Positions 25,934 through 35,551 of a stretch of 64,000 nucleotides of DNA are shown here, piece after piece. The stretch's first letter is position 1, and each line of letters opens with the position of its first letter. This stretch comes from a bacterium BMS3Bbin08 (GTDB lineage: Bacteria; Nitrospirota; Thermodesulfovibrionia; UBA6902; BMS3Bbin08), in the NCBI GenBank assembly GCA_002897775.1, contig BDTR01000064.1, positions 1 through 64,000 on the forward strand, in the 5' to 3' direction. The notes beneath the pieces were generated by a model, which saw only the letters and a list, made by a program, of their open reading frames with translations, made no database searches and had not been told where the DNA came from. The position numbers were made by a program, and so were the translations under genes.

Positions 25934-27370
25934 ATGAAAAAACTCGTCCAGCTGGTCATCATCATCTTCTGGTCAGCGATGGTCGTGCTCCTCATATACC
26001 GCCACGCTCCTGTCCCGGGTCTTGGTGTGGACGCGCGGTCCTTACTGCCCGAAAGCAGTGATAAATGGATGGGGATATACATGAAGGGCCGGAAGATCGG
26101 GTACGCCCGGAGTAAATTTAACCGGGAGATAGACGGCTACAGCGCCTATGAGGAGATAAAGATGACTCTTAAGGTCTTCGGCACTGCCCAGGATGTACAC
26201 ACAACAACCAGAGTGGTGCTGTCTCCGGAGCTTAAGGTCCGCTCGTTCAGGTTCAACATGGACGCGGCCCAGGATGTGGAAATAAAAGGAAGGATCAGGG
26301 ACAGGCTTTTGAACCTGGAGATAAGGACAGGGGAAAGCGAATCAAAAAAGACAGTTCTGCTCGATCAGGAGCCGCAGATGGGCATTACGGTCCTGCCTTA
26401 TCTGATGAAAAAAGGATTCAAAACAGGAATGCGTATGAATATCCCTGTGTTCGATCCCGCTACTTTGAGCAGTCAAAATATGCTTATAGAGATCATGGGC
26501 AGGGAAACGATCATGCTGCATGGCACGGAAACTGAATCATTCAGGATCAGAGGCGACCTGAACGGTATCCCGATGTTCATGTGGGTCGATGAACAGGGTA
26601 ATGAACTAAAGGAAGAAAGTCCCCTGGGGTTCACGCTTATAGCCGAGCCCATGGCAGAGGCTGTAAATCTTCCGGGTCTGACCTCGGATGTATCGGACAT
26701 AATACTGCTGACCTCAGTCCCTTTTAATATTGATCTGCCCGAGGATATCTCTTTTCTGAAGATGCAAATAAAGGGGATCGACTTTGAGGGCTTTGATCTC
26801 AACGGCGGAAGGCAGAGCCTTAAAGGTGACATAGTGGAGATAAACACAGAGGATATTGCTGAAGCCGGGCATGTTTCATTACCTGTTTCAGGTATGGACC
26901 GGTTTCTGGAAGATTCACCCTTTATTCAGTCAAAGGCCCTGGAAATAGTCAAGCTTTCGCGGGAGATCCTGGGTGGTGAGAAAGACTCTCTGGCCGCGGC
27001 GCGGAAATTATGGTTATGGGTATATACGAATATCGAAAAAAAACCGAGCATTACACTTCCGAGCGCTGTGGATGTTCTGAAAATAAGGCAGGGGGATTGT
27101 AATGAACATACCGCCCTGTACACCGCACTGGCGCGCGCTGCGGGACTGCCGGCCAGGATAAGTACCGGCCTTGTCTATCGAGACGGATATTTTTACTATC
27201 ACGCGTGGCCCGAGGTCTTTACAGGCCAATGGATAGACATAGACCCCACGCTCGGACAATTCCCTGCTGATGCTACGCATCTCAGGCTTGTCAGGGGAGA
27301 CATGGATAAGCAGCTGATACTGCTTAGGGCCATTAACAACATTGCCCTGATAGGGATAGAATATAAGTAA
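25934..27370 (+). CDS. Membrane-anchored transglutaminase-like protein
   Basis: This protein of about 478 aa has an N-terminal hydrophobic anchor (KKLVQLVIIIFWSAMVVLL), a large beta-rich region, and a C-terminal transglutaminase-like domain with catalytic Cys in QGDCNEHTALYTALAR, His in YYHAWPEV and Asp in WIDIDPTLGQ. The ATG at 25934, preceded by CGGAGAAAC, is preferred over an in-frame upstream ATG at 25892 because it begins directly at the signal anchor. It is divergent from dsrA. The enzymatic activity may be peptidase rather than crosslinking; substrate unknown. Confidence 0.82.
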   Translation: MKKLVQLVIIIFWSAMVVLLIYRHAPVPGLGVDARSLLPESSDKWMGIYMKGRKIGYARSKFNREIDGYSAYEEIKMTLKVFGTAQDVHTTTRVVLSPELKVRSFRFNMDAAQDVEIKGRIRDRLLNLEIRTGESESKKTVLLDQEPQMGITVLPYLMKKGFKTGMRMNIPVFDPATLSSQNMLIEIMGRETIMLHGTETESFRIRGDLNGIPMFMWVDEQGNELKEESPLGFTLIAEPMAEAVNLPGLTSDVSDIILLTSVPFNIDLPEDISFLKMQIKGIDFEGFDLNGGRQSLKGDIVEINTEDIAEAGHVSLPVSGMDRFLEDSPFIQSKALEIVKLSREILGGEKDSLAAARKLWLWVYTNIEKKPSITLPSAVDVLKIRQGDCNEHTALYTALARAAGLPARISTGLVYRDGYFYYHAWPEVFTGQWIDIDPTLGQFPADATHLRLVRGDMDKQLILLRAINNIALIGIEYK

Positions 27371-27457
27371 CCAACTATGTTGGTAAGGTAGAGAGCAGAG
27401 AGACTTTACATTTTAGATTTTAAATTTTTCTTTACACTTTCTGCTTGTCGTAGCGAA

Positions 27458-27509
27458 GCCCTGAACCGTCTGGTACAGGGCGAAGCGGAGATCCCGACTT
27501 TTCGGGACT
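27458..27509. repeat. Two hairpins before ABC ATPase gene
   Basis: A GCCCTG (27458-27463)/CAGGGC (27476-27481) hairpin is followed by TCCCGA-CTTT-TCGGGACT (27492-27509). The latter nearly matches the hairpin at 12593-12610 (loop TGAT). An AT-rich direct-repeat tract (TTTTAGATTTTAAATTTTT, about 27411-27429) precedes them. This may be a dispersed small repeat; no terminator T run follows. Confidence 0.45.
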
Positions 27510-27532
27510 ACTTTCATAACGAGGGATGAGGT

Positions 27533-28270
27533 ATGATTAAATTAACTGATGTCGGGAAGAGCTTCGGCGATCACTGGGCTGTAAAGGGACTGAACATCGA
27601 GGTGAATAAAGGCGAGATATACGGTTTCCTCGGGCCTAACGGGGCGGGAAAGACCACGACCATTAAAATGATATCAGGGCTGCTGAGGCCGGGTACCGGC
27701 AGGATACTGGTCGGCGGCTATGATATCGTGGAGGAACCGATAAAGGCAAAGTCAATAACCGGTTATGTCCCGGATAAGGGCTTTGTATACGAAAAATTAA
27801 GCGGACTGGAGTTTTTGAATTTCATCGCCGCCCTTTATAAAATTGGTCCGGCCCGGGCGGCAGAAAAGATAGAGGAGCTGTCTTCAAAATTTTCTTTGCG
27901 GGAGGTCCTTGACGAACTTGTTGAGAATTATTCCGCGGGCATGAAACAGAGGCTTGTTTTTGCCGCGGCCCTTCTTCATGATCCGGCGGTCCTGCTGATC
28001 GATGAACCGATAATCGGACTTGACCCTAAGGGCATAAGAATGTTAAAAAAAATGTTAGAGGGTTTTGCCATGAAAGGGGTCGCTATTTTTATGGCCACCC
28101 ACAGCCTTTTGCTCGCAGAAGAACTGTGCTCGCATATCGGCATAATACACAGAGGCAGGCTCATAGCCGCGGACGCGAAAGATAACCTTTTAAGCGGCGG
28201 CCGAAGACTTGAAGATCTCTTCCTTGAGATCACGGAAGAGGCGCCGTCAGGCAGTGCCGGGGTAGAGTAG
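27533..28270 (+). CDS. ABC transporter ATP-binding protein
   Basis: This 245-aa ABC ATPase of the export type (CcmA/NatA-like) has Walker A GPNGAGKTTT (about 34-43), a variant signature YSAGMKQRL and Walker B VLLIDEPIIGLDP. It pairs with the permease at 29676. The genes are chained by 1-4 bp overlaps through an intervening diguanylate cyclase, indicating one operon. Substrate is unknown. Confidence 0.9.
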   Translation: MIKLTDVGKSFGDHWAVKGLNIEVNKGEIYGFLGPNGAGKTTTIKMISGLLRPGTGRILVGGYDIVEEPIKAKSITGYVPDKGFVYEKLSGLEFLNFIAALYKIGPARAAEKIEELSSKFSLREVLDELVENYSAGMKQRLVFAAALLHDPAVLLIDEPIIGLDPKGIRMLKKMLEGFAMKGVAIFMATHSLLLAEELCSHIGIIHRGRLIAADAKDNLLSGGRRLEDLFLEITEEAPSGSAGVE

Positions 28271-29679
28271 TGAAAGATACAAAAGATATAATTATCTTTG
28301 ACCCGCATATCGACGGCAAGCGTCTTAACTCCATTACGTCAGCGTTAAAAAAGAAACGCTATTCCGTCAGAGGCTTCAGGACCGTTGAAGAATACAGCCT
28401 GCATATTGAAAGATCAAAGCCTGATGCCATTCTTCTGCGCCTGCCTGAAGGGCTTAGCGCTAAAAACCTGAAATTATTCACTGACCATGCCCCTATAATA
28501 GGGGTCCTGGACAAGTATGAGGACAGGTTGATCAAAAAGGCCTTCAAGGCCGGCATCGATGAGTTTGTCATGCTGCCGTATAACGCCGCTGAGATACACC
28601 TTAAGGTGGAGTGTTGTTTGCGCAAGCAGCTGCGTAATACGGAACTGGAAAGGGAGAGAAAGCATCTTAAGGCAATAGTTGAGATCACGTCTCTTGCTTC
28701 ATCGACACTTGACCCTCAGGAGATCCTGTATCTCATTGTCAAGAAGATCGCGGAGATCATTCCCGTTATCAGGTGCTCCATGATACGTGTGGACAATGAG
28801 CACAGGTACGCTCACGTGGTCGCTACTTTCGAGAGCCCCCGGCTGAAATCCATAACCCTTGACCTTAACAAGTATCCTGAGATCAGGGAGGCGCTTGCGA
28901 CAAGGACGCCTGTTGTAGTGAACGATATTAAGAGCGACCCTATAATGACCGATGTAAGGGATTTGATTTCTCCTCTGGGTATAAAGTCAATAATCGTTCT
29001 GCCGGTCTTTTACAGGGACACTATCATAGGAACGCTGTTTTTAAGGACTTCCCGCTCGGGCAGGGAGTTCGCGGATCATGAAATAAAGTTTTGCAGCAGG
29101 GTGGCCAATACGTCTGCCAACGCGCTTTACAGCGCGTTTTTGTTTGAGAAATCAGAGAACGAGAAGATACATCTCGGGAAACTCGCGATAACGGATTTCC
29201 TTACGGGCCTGTACAACACCCGCTACCTTTACCACCGGCTTGAAGAGGAGTTCAGCAGGTCGCACCGCTACAATATCCCGCTGACGTGCCTTATGGTGGA
29301 CATCGACCTGTTCAAGCGGATAAATGACGCTTACGGGCATAAAACAGGGGATCATGTTCTGAAGGAATTTGCCCAGATCCTGAAGAAGAATATCCGGAAA
29401 AGCGATATTCTGGCAAGGTACGGAGGCGAGGAGTTCATTATACTCCTTCCCAACACATCCAAAAAGGGGTCGATGTCAGAGGCTGAAAGATTGAGGCTTT
29501 GTGTGAAAAACCATAAATTCAAAACCCTTAAAGGCAAACAGTCCCTGAGTGTAAGTATCGGGGCGGCCACATACCCCCACAAGGACATTACCACAAATGA
29601 CGAGCTGATCACTTGTGCTGATACCGCTTTATTTAACGCGAAGGACAAGGGACGGGGCAAGGTAGTAGTCTACAAATGA
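28270..29679 (+). CDS. Diguanylate cyclase with degenerate receiver and GAF domains
   Basis: This 469-aa protein has an N-terminal receiver-like domain (about 5-110) that lacks the phosphoacceptor Asp at the expected strand end (DAILLRLPEG), a GAF domain (about 130-290), and a C-terminal GGDEF domain with active-site GGEEF and an upstream RKSD inhibitory I site. It should make c-di-GMP and be product-inhibited. The start is GTG overlapping the ATPase stop by 1 bp, and its stop overlaps the permease start. Being embedded between ABC ATPase and permease genes is unusual. Confidence 0.9.
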   Translation: MKDTKDIIIFDPHIDGKRLNSITSALKKKRYSVRGFRTVEEYSLHIERSKPDAILLRLPEGLSAKNLKLFTDHAPIIGVLDKYEDRLIKKAFKAGIDEFVMLPYNAAEIHLKVECCLRKQLRNTELERERKHLKAIVEITSLASSTLDPQEILYLIVKKIAEIIPVIRCSMIRVDNEHRYAHVVATFESPRLKSITLDLNKYPEIREALATRTPVVVNDIKSDPIMTDVRDLISPLGIKSIIVLPVFYRDTIIGTLFLRTSRSGREFADHEIKFCSRVANTSANALYSAFLFEKSENEKIHLGKLAITDFLTGLYNTRYLYHRLEEEFSRSHRYNIPLTCLMVDIDLFKRINDAYGHKTGDHVLKEFAQILKKNIRKSDILARYGGEEFIILLPNTSKKGSMSEAERLRLCVKNHKFKTLKGKQSLSVSIGAATYPHKDITTNDELITCADTALFNAKDKGRGKVVVYK

Positions 29680-31349
29680 GGGCCTTTCCCCTTCTTTTTA
29701 TTCCGGGAATCCTGTCTTTCAAAAACTCTCTTGATCTCAGGAGGATATCAGGCAGGCTTCCGTTTATTCTGCTGGGGATTTTGTTCTGGATATTCATATA
29801 TGTCATCTTCAGTAAGGTCCTTGCGTATTTTAAAGGGGTTGAACTGTTCGGGGATATTCTTGCGGCGAAACTTCTTTCCATGGTCTTCCTGTCCTTTTTA
29901 AGCCTTTTGATCATGAGTAATATTATCACGGCCCTTTCCACGTTCTATCTTTCTCGGGAGCTTGAACTTGTCCTGACAAAGCCGGTTGAAATAAAGAAAA
30001 TACATGCTGCTAAATCCCTGGAAACATTTCTGACCTCCTCCTGGATGGTCATATCATTCGCACTGCCGATGCTGATCGCTTACGGTACCGTATACGGCGC
30101 CGGCTATACCTATTATCTGGCGCTGCCTGTTATATTTATTCCTTTTCTGGTTATCCCGACAGGAATTGGCATAACCGTGACCCATATTATTGCCGTGACA
30201 CTGCCCGCCAGAAACGCGCGCGATATAATCATGATAATTGGTGTTATGTTCCTGCTCATGATCTTCCTGTTTTTCAGGTTCCTGCAGCCTGAGAAGCTTT
30301 TAAATCCTGAATCATTTCCAACGCTGCTGGAATACCTGTCGAACATAGGGGTGGATTCAGCCTTTATGCCTTATTACTGGGCAACGCACGCCATATTGCT
30401 CCTGCTGACAGGAAAAACCGGGGACAGTATTTTTTACATACTTATGCTTATAAGCACCGGCGCGTTTTTTATGCTCATTGCGTCATGGAGCGGTTCACGC
30501 TGGTACAGGGCCGCGATCGACAAGGCGTTCGGCGTCAAAAAACGGGGGATAAGGGTGCCGCTTGAGAAGTTGCTGCCTGTAACCGTATCAAGACTGAAAT
30601 CAGCGTTGTTGATAAAGGACCTTAAAATATTCTTAAGGGATAACAGCCAGTGGCCGCAGCTCCTGCTCCTGCTGGCGCTTGTGGTCATCTATGTTTATAA
30701 TTTTACGGTCCTGCCCCTTGATGTCCTGCCGCAGTCGACGTTTGTGATCAGCAATTTCATCGCCTTCCTTAACCTTATCCTTGCCGGGTTCGTGCTGTCG
30801 GCGATCGCCGCGAGGTTTCTCTTCCCGGCGGTAAGCATTGAAGGCAGGGCCTTATGGATTATTAAGGCCTCTCCTGTGACAATGAAGGACTTTTTATACA
30901 GCAAGCTTGTCTCAGGGCTTGTCCCGCTTGTGATACTGTCGGAGATACTTGTTGTCACGACAAATCTGATACTTCAGGTGGACATGCTTATGATGCTTGT
31001 CTCGCTGGTGACGGTTTTTCTGATGACGCTTGCTATCGGGGGGCTGGGTATCGGCCTGGGCGCTGTTTATCCGAAGTTTGACTATAATAATGTAGCGTCG
31101 ATCTCCATGAGCTTTGGCGCTATGCTTTTTATGATACTGGCGCTGATGTTAGTAACGCTTACCGTTCTTTTTGAGGCCTGGCCCCTTTATCTGTATCTCA
31201 ACGCCAGGATGGTGAGCAGGCCCTTCGGCTCCTGGGAGATAAGCCAGGCGATAATCAGTTTTTCGCTGGTTGTTGTTTTGAACGCTGTGTGTTTTTATGT
31301 TCCGCTCAGGATCGGCGTAAAAAGCATGGAAACTGAAAAATGGACGTGA
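29676..31349 (+). CDS. ABC exporter permease
   Basis: This 557-aa integral membrane protein has around 14 hydrophobic segments spread along its length, including clusters at about 30-110, 120-230 and 340-555. It resembles putative ABC exporter permeases that accompany single ATPase subunits. It starts with ATGA overlap of the diguanylate cyclase stop and overlaps the downstream CCA-adding fusion gene by 10 bp. It would form a homodimeric channel with the ATPase at 27533. Confidence 0.8.
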   Translation: MRAFPLLFIPGILSFKNSLDLRRISGRLPFILLGILFWIFIYVIFSKVLAYFKGVELFGDILAAKLLSMVFLSFLSLLIMSNIITALSTFYLSRELELVLTKPVEIKKIHAAKSLETFLTSSWMVISFALPMLIAYGTVYGAGYTYYLALPVIFIPFLVIPTGIGITVTHIIAVTLPARNARDIIMIIGVMFLLMIFLFFRFLQPEKLLNPESFPTLLEYLSNIGVDSAFMPYYWATHAILLLLTGKTGDSIFYILMLISTGAFFMLIASWSGSRWYRAAIDKAFGVKKRGIRVPLEKLLPVTVSRLKSALLIKDLKIFLRDNSQWPQLLLLLALVVIYVYNFTVLPLDVLPQSTFVISNFIAFLNLILAGFVLSAIAARFLFPAVSIEGRALWIIKASPVTMKDFLYSKLVSGLVPLVILSEILVVTTNLILQVDMLMMLVSLVTVFLMTLAIGGLGIGLGAVYPKFDYNNVASISMSFGAMLFMILALMLVTLTVLFEAWPLYLYLNARMVSRPFGSWEISQAIISFSLVVVLNAVCFYVPLRIGVKSMETEKWT

Positions 31350-33955
31350 TCACGACCCACATAAACGCGGATTTCGATGCTGTTGCCTCTATGGTCGCGG
31401 CAAAGAAGATCTATCCAGAGGCGGTACTGGTGTTTTCCGGCTCACAGGAGAGGAGTGTCCGCGATTTCCTGTCAACATCACCTGTTACGGTAGAGTTTAA
31501 AAGGGTCAGGGAGATCGACCTTGAGAAGGTCAGCCGCTTGATACTTGTGGATGTGAATAAGAGGGACAGGATCGGCAGGTTCTCTGAGCTGCTGGACAAA
31601 AAAGGAATGATAATCCACGTATACGACACGCATCCCCCTGCTTCAGGGAATATCAAAGGGCAAAAAGAGGTCATAGAGCATGTCAGCGCCACAACAACGG
31701 TATTTGTGGAGATACTGCAGAAGAGAAAAAGGGAGATATCCCCTGTTGAGGCGACGATACTGGCGCTGGGAATATATGAAGAGACAGGTTCGCTTATTTT
31801 CTCATCCACGACCGCGCGGGATATTTCAGCCGCGGCATACCTTGTTAAAAGGGGAGCGAATTTAAATGTTGTCTCCAGCTTTATCAGCAGGGGACTGGGC
31901 GCCGAGGAGATCGATCTGCTGAACGAACTGGTTCACTCTGCAAGGGACTATGTAATTCATGGCATACGGATAAAAGTAGCAAAGGCGTCAAGGGAGGCCT
32001 ATATAGGCGATATCGCTCACCTTGCGCATAAATTCAGGGACAGTGAGGATGTAGATGTTGTTTTTCTCCTTGTTATGATGGAGGACAGGATCCAGGTTAT
32101 AGCCAGAAGCCGTGTAGTGGAGGCAGACCTGTCAAAGATATTAAGTCCTCTGGGCGGCGGGGGTCATCCTGCGGCAGCCTCAGGTGTTGTAAAGGGCAAG
32201 TCGCTGGAGGAAACTGAAGAAACCCTGCTCAATATCCTGAAGGAACAGATCAAGCCGGCGAAGACAGCGAAGGACATTATGACGCGCCCTGTAAAAGGCA
32301 TTAGCCCGGACGACACGATCAGAAGCGCGGAGCGTACACTCACGAGATACGAGGTGAACGTGCTTCCTGTAATAGAAGATGATCTCTACAAAGGCATTAT
32401 ATCAAGAGAGGTGGTGGAAAAGGCGCTGTTCCACGGGTTCGGCAGTAGTAAAGTGGCCGAGTTCTGCACGACCGACGCCCTGACAGTAACACCGGACACG
32501 GCAATGAATGAAGTAGAATCTTTGATGGTGGAGCAGAACCAGCGGTTTATGCCTGTGATCGAGAACAGGCGGATAACGGGCGCGATAACAAGGACCGACC
32601 TTCTAAGGTCGCTTTATGAAGATATACTCAGGAAAAGCAGGATAGGTAAAGAGCCTTTGCAGGAGAAGACCCTTACCGGCAGAAACCTGGCTAGCGGTAT
32701 GAGGGAGAAACTCCCGGCGGATATATTTGAACTGCTCAGTTTATCAGGCGAGACGGCAAAACAGCTCTCCTTCTCTGCTTACCTTGTCGGCGGCTGTGTC
32801 AGGGACTTCTTAAGGGGGGAAGAGAACCTTGATATTGATATAGTCATCGAGGGCGATGGAATAAGGTTTGCCCGTTCCCTTGGCAGAAGACTCGGCGCGA
32901 AGGTCAAAAGCCACTCAAGGTTCGGCACGGCCGTTGTCATAAAAGGGGCGCTGAAATTTGACGTGGCAACTGCCAGGACCGAATACTACGAGTCACCAGG
33001 CATGCTTCCCAGGGTAGAGATGTCATCCATAAAAAAGGACCTGTACCGCAGGGACTTTACCATAAACACTCTCGCAATAAAGCTGGATCCCGAAAATTTC
33101 GGCCAGCTAATTGATTTTTTCGGGGGGCAGAGGGACCTTAAGGAAAAGACCATAAGAATACTTCATAACCTGAGCTTTATAGAAGACCCGACTCGCGTGT
33201 TCAGGGCCATAAGGTTCTCGGAAAGGTTCGGGTTCAAGATAAGCAAGCACACAAAAAATTTAATAAAGTTAGCTGTAAATATAAACCTCTTTGACAAACT
33301 GTCCGGCACGAGGCTTTATGATGAGCTCAATCTCCTGTTTATTGAGACAGAGCCTCTTGAAGCTGTCAAAAGACTGCTTGAGTTCGACCTCCTGAAATTT
33401 ATTCATCCTGACGTGTCTATAACAAGGGCCCTTGAAGAGACATTTAAGGATATACAGGAAACATATGCCTGGTTCAAGCTCCTGTTCCTGGAGGAAGAGC
33501 TGAACAAATCACATCTCATCCTGATGGCACTTATTGAAGGGTTAAGGCCTGAGGAAAGAGAAAAGGTCCTGCGGAGGCTGTCGGTTCCGAAGAAAGCAAG
33601 GGAGGAAATGCTCGAGAGCATAGAGCAGTTTAAAAAGACACTGTCAAGGCTCCAGGCCACGTCCTGGCAGGAAAAGGACATATATTACGCTTTGCACCCG
33701 CTGAGCCTGCAGTCGGTCCTGTTCACGATCGCAAAGGCCAGGGACAAAAAGCAGAAGAAGGCGCTGTCATCATACCTGACAACGCTGAGAAAGATTAAGC
33801 CTTCGCTGACGGGAAAAGACCTGAAGACGCTGGGGTATGCTCCAGGTCCTCTATTCAATAAGATACTGCGCGCGGTCCTTGACGAGAGGCTGAACGGCAA
33901 GGTCAAAAGCCGTGAAGAGGAAATGGAATTTGTGAAGAAAGAGTTCCCGGTATAG
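31340..33955 (+). CDS. DHH-CBS-tRNA nucleotidyltransferase fusion
   Basis: This 871-aa multidomain protein has a DHH/DHHA1-like phosphoesterase part (about 1-305; HINADFDAVASM, VYDTHPP, GGGGHPAAASG), two CBS repeats (about 315-430), and a poly(A) polymerase/CCA-adding nucleotidyltransferase (about 475-750; AYLVGGCVRDFLRG, NLDIDIVIEGDG, RRDFTINTLAI). The same fusion occurs in several deep-branching bacteria as CC- or A-adding enzyme. It probably repairs tRNA 3' ends; the N-terminal exonuclease-like module may act on short RNAs. The fusion overlaps the preceding permease. Confidence 0.9.
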   Translation: MDVITTHINADFDAVASMVAAKKIYPEAVLVFSGSQERSVRDFLSTSPVTVEFKRVREIDLEKVSRLILVDVNKRDRIGRFSELLDKKGMIIHVYDTHPPASGNIKGQKEVIEHVSATTTVFVEILQKRKREISPVEATILALGIYEETGSLIFSSTTARDISAAAYLVKRGANLNVVSSFISRGLGAEEIDLLNELVHSARDYVIHGIRIKVAKASREAYIGDIAHLAHKFRDSEDVDVVFLLVMMEDRIQVIARSRVVEADLSKILSPLGGGGHPAAASGVVKGKSLEETEETLLNILKEQIKPAKTAKDIMTRPVKGISPDDTIRSAERTLTRYEVNVLPVIEDDLYKGIISREVVEKALFHGFGSSKVAEFCTTDALTVTPDTAMNEVESLMVEQNQRFMPVIENRRITGAITRTDLLRSLYEDILRKSRIGKEPLQEKTLTGRNLASGMREKLPADIFELLSLSGETAKQLSFSAYLVGGCVRDFLRGEENLDIDIVIEGDGIRFARSLGRRLGAKVKSHSRFGTAVVIKGALKFDVATARTEYYESPGMLPRVEMSSIKKDLYRRDFTINTLAIKLDPENFGQLIDFFGGQRDLKEKTIRILHNLSFIEDPTRVFRAIRFSERFGFKISKHTKNLIKLAVNINLFDKLSGTRLYDELNLLFIETEPLEAVKRLLEFDLLKFIHPDVSITRALEETFKDIQETYAWFKLLFLEEELNKSHLILMALIEGLRPEEREKVLRRLSVPKKAREEMLESIEQFKKTLSRLQATSWQEKDIYYALHPLSLQSVLFTIAKARDKKQKKALSSYLTTLRKIKPSLTGKDLKTLGYAPGPLFNKILRAVLDERLNGKVKSREEEMEFVKKEFPV

Positions 33956-33988
33956 TGGGGTTCTACCCCACGCCTGTTATAAGTTGTA

Positions 33989-34034
33989 CGCCTGCCCCGT
34001 AGTCTAGTCACGACAATTGTGGACTTTACGGGGT
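33989..34034. repeat. Dispersed palindrome, copy 2
   Basis: In inverted orientation to 15912-15951, this copy has CGCCTGCCCCGTAGTC ... TGGACTTTACGGGG. The central loop (TAGTCACGACAATTG) differs from copy 1, while both stem ends and the flanking GCAGGCG agree. It lies in the gap after the CCA-adding fusion, followed by CCTGCC-rich and GGCAGGCGG sequences. Confidence 0.6.
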
Positions 34035-34161
34035 TAATCGTTACCCGCCTTGTAGTGCCTGCCTGCCGGTTTGTTTGGCATGGTGGTGGGCAGGCGGTCC
34101 GTAATGACTCTGCAATTCCCAAACTTATAACATATAACCAATAACTAATAACGGTTATTTG

Positions 34162-34380
34162 CTAATAAATGACGCGTATGCCAGTATAATAACAGCAGCA
34201 TCCATTTTCCATATCATTAAAAAAAGACCGTTCGTTGCCGTCCTCGAACAGTATCCTGACAAAGCAGTTCCCTCCGGAAAGCGACGAATGTTTCTCTTCA
34301 ACAACCTCGCCCGTACCCCAGACAGAATGCTTAATGTGCCGGACCTTGTCCCCGACCTTAAGATACAGTCTTTTCCTCAT
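34162..34380 (-). CDS. DUF3553 domain protein
   Basis: This 72-aa protein matches the DUF3553 pattern GDKVRHIKHSVWGTGEV, with VRILFEDGNERSF and a C-terminal CCCYYTGIR segment. Similar modules form the C terminus of UvrD helicases and occur as stand-alone small proteins. The opposite strand also has open reading frames here, but the domain pattern and GAAGAGGG ribosome site support the minus strand. The role is unknown. Confidence 0.75.
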   Translation of the reverse strand: MRKRLYLKVGDKVRHIKHSVWGTGEVVEEKHSSLSGGNCFVRILFEDGNERSFFNDMENGCCCYYTGIRVIY

Positions 34381-34533
34381 TGATAAACCCTCTTCGCCGC
34401 TTTATAAATTATATCATGTCCATAAGAGGCAGATCCTCCTATAAAGATAGTTGTTGGCTGCTAAGGGTCACTCGTTCTTTTGTTCTTCCTCTGTAACGAT
34501 TGATTTTAAGGCCTATAACTATTACACTTCTAT

Positions 34534-35505
34534 ATGATCTCTATTGTTATCCCCACGTACAACGCGGAGAAATTCATGCCGGCCCTGCTGGACTCCATAT
34601 TCAGTTCAACTGTAAGTGATTTTGAGGTAATAATCGTAGATGACTGTTCTACTGACAACACAGTTGAAGCCGTAAAAAAATACCCGGTAAAGCTTATCAG
34701 GTTAACGGAAAATTCCGGTCCGGGCAAGGCAAGGAACATGGGGGTAAAGACAGCGCACGGCGATATTATATTTTTTCTTGATTCTGACGTCACTGTTACC
34801 GCCGGTACTATCGAGGAAGCAGCGGACTTTTTTAAAAGCAGCCCTTCGGTAAATTGCGTAATAGGCGTGTGTGAAAAAGAGCCTTTAAACAGCGGCTTTG
34901 TCCCGCGGTATATGGCACTGTTCGAATACGTTCACCTCAAGGGTTCCAGGTATGACGAGGTAAGCGTGTTCGCTCCGAGATGCGGCGCGATAAAAAAAAA
35001 CCTCTTCGAAAAAATAGGCGGCTATAATGAAACATACAAAGGCGCTGACGTCGAAGACTTTGAACTGGCCAGGAGGATCAACAGGACTGACAGGATCATA
35101 TTGAACAGAAGAATGGTTGTAAAGCATCAATTCGCTAATTTCAGACAGGCTGTCAAAAACTATTTTAAACGCGCCTTCATGTGGGTGCGTCTGTTCATAA
35201 AAGAGAAAAGGTTTGATAACGCGGGGCCTTCTGTGCCCAGTAACGGCATAGCCGCTTTATCAGCTTTCTCAGCCCTTTTGTCCCTGGTCCTGACGCCTTT
35301 TCTGGACGTCATGATGTATTTTTTTGTCTTCTTTATGGTTGTCTACCTGCTTGCAAACCTGAAATGGCTGAGTTTTATGTATAAAGAGGCAGGCTTTGCC
35401 TTTACAATAAAGGCCCTTTTCCTTAACTTTTTCCTGGGAATAGATATCGTGACCGCGGCTATGTTCGCGCTGGTAAGTTATCCGCTTAAGTCATTATATA
35501 AATAA
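34534..35505 (+). CDS. Glycosyltransferase family 2
   Basis: This 323-aa protein has a GT-A fold glycosyltransferase domain (about 1-215): ISIVIPTYNAEKFMPALL, VDDCSTDNT, the DxD-like FLDSDVTV, and a later GADVEDFELARR. Two C-terminal hydrophobic segments (about 235-275 and 295-318) anchor it to the membrane. It may add sugar to a lipid-linked acceptor. It lies before a radical SAM gene. Confidence 0.9.
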   Translation: MISIVIPTYNAEKFMPALLDSIFSSTVSDFEVIIVDDCSTDNTVEAVKKYPVKLIRLTENSGPGKARNMGVKTAHGDIIFFLDSDVTVTAGTIEEAADFFKSSPSVNCVIGVCEKEPLNSGFVPRYMALFEYVHLKGSRYDEVSVFAPRCGAIKKNLFEKIGGYNETYKGADVEDFELARRINRTDRIILNRRMVVKHQFANFRQAVKNYFKRAFMWVRLFIKEKRFDNAGPSVPSNGIAALSAFSALLSLVLTPFLDVMMYFFVFFMVVYLLANLKWLSFMYKEAGFAFTIKALFLNFFLGIDIVTAAMFALVSYPLKSLYK

Positions 35506-35551
35506 TGCCTTTGATAACACAGATTTAATCCCGATCACACAGATAAAAAGC

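Noticed and set aside
31340-33955. Assembly artefact joining separate DHH, CBS and CCA-adding genes
   Set aside because: The same domain order is known in bacterial CCA/A-adding fusions, and the frame is continuous.
34159-34383. Plus-strand ORF opposite the DUF3553 gene
   Set aside because: The minus strand has the recognisable domain and ribosome site.
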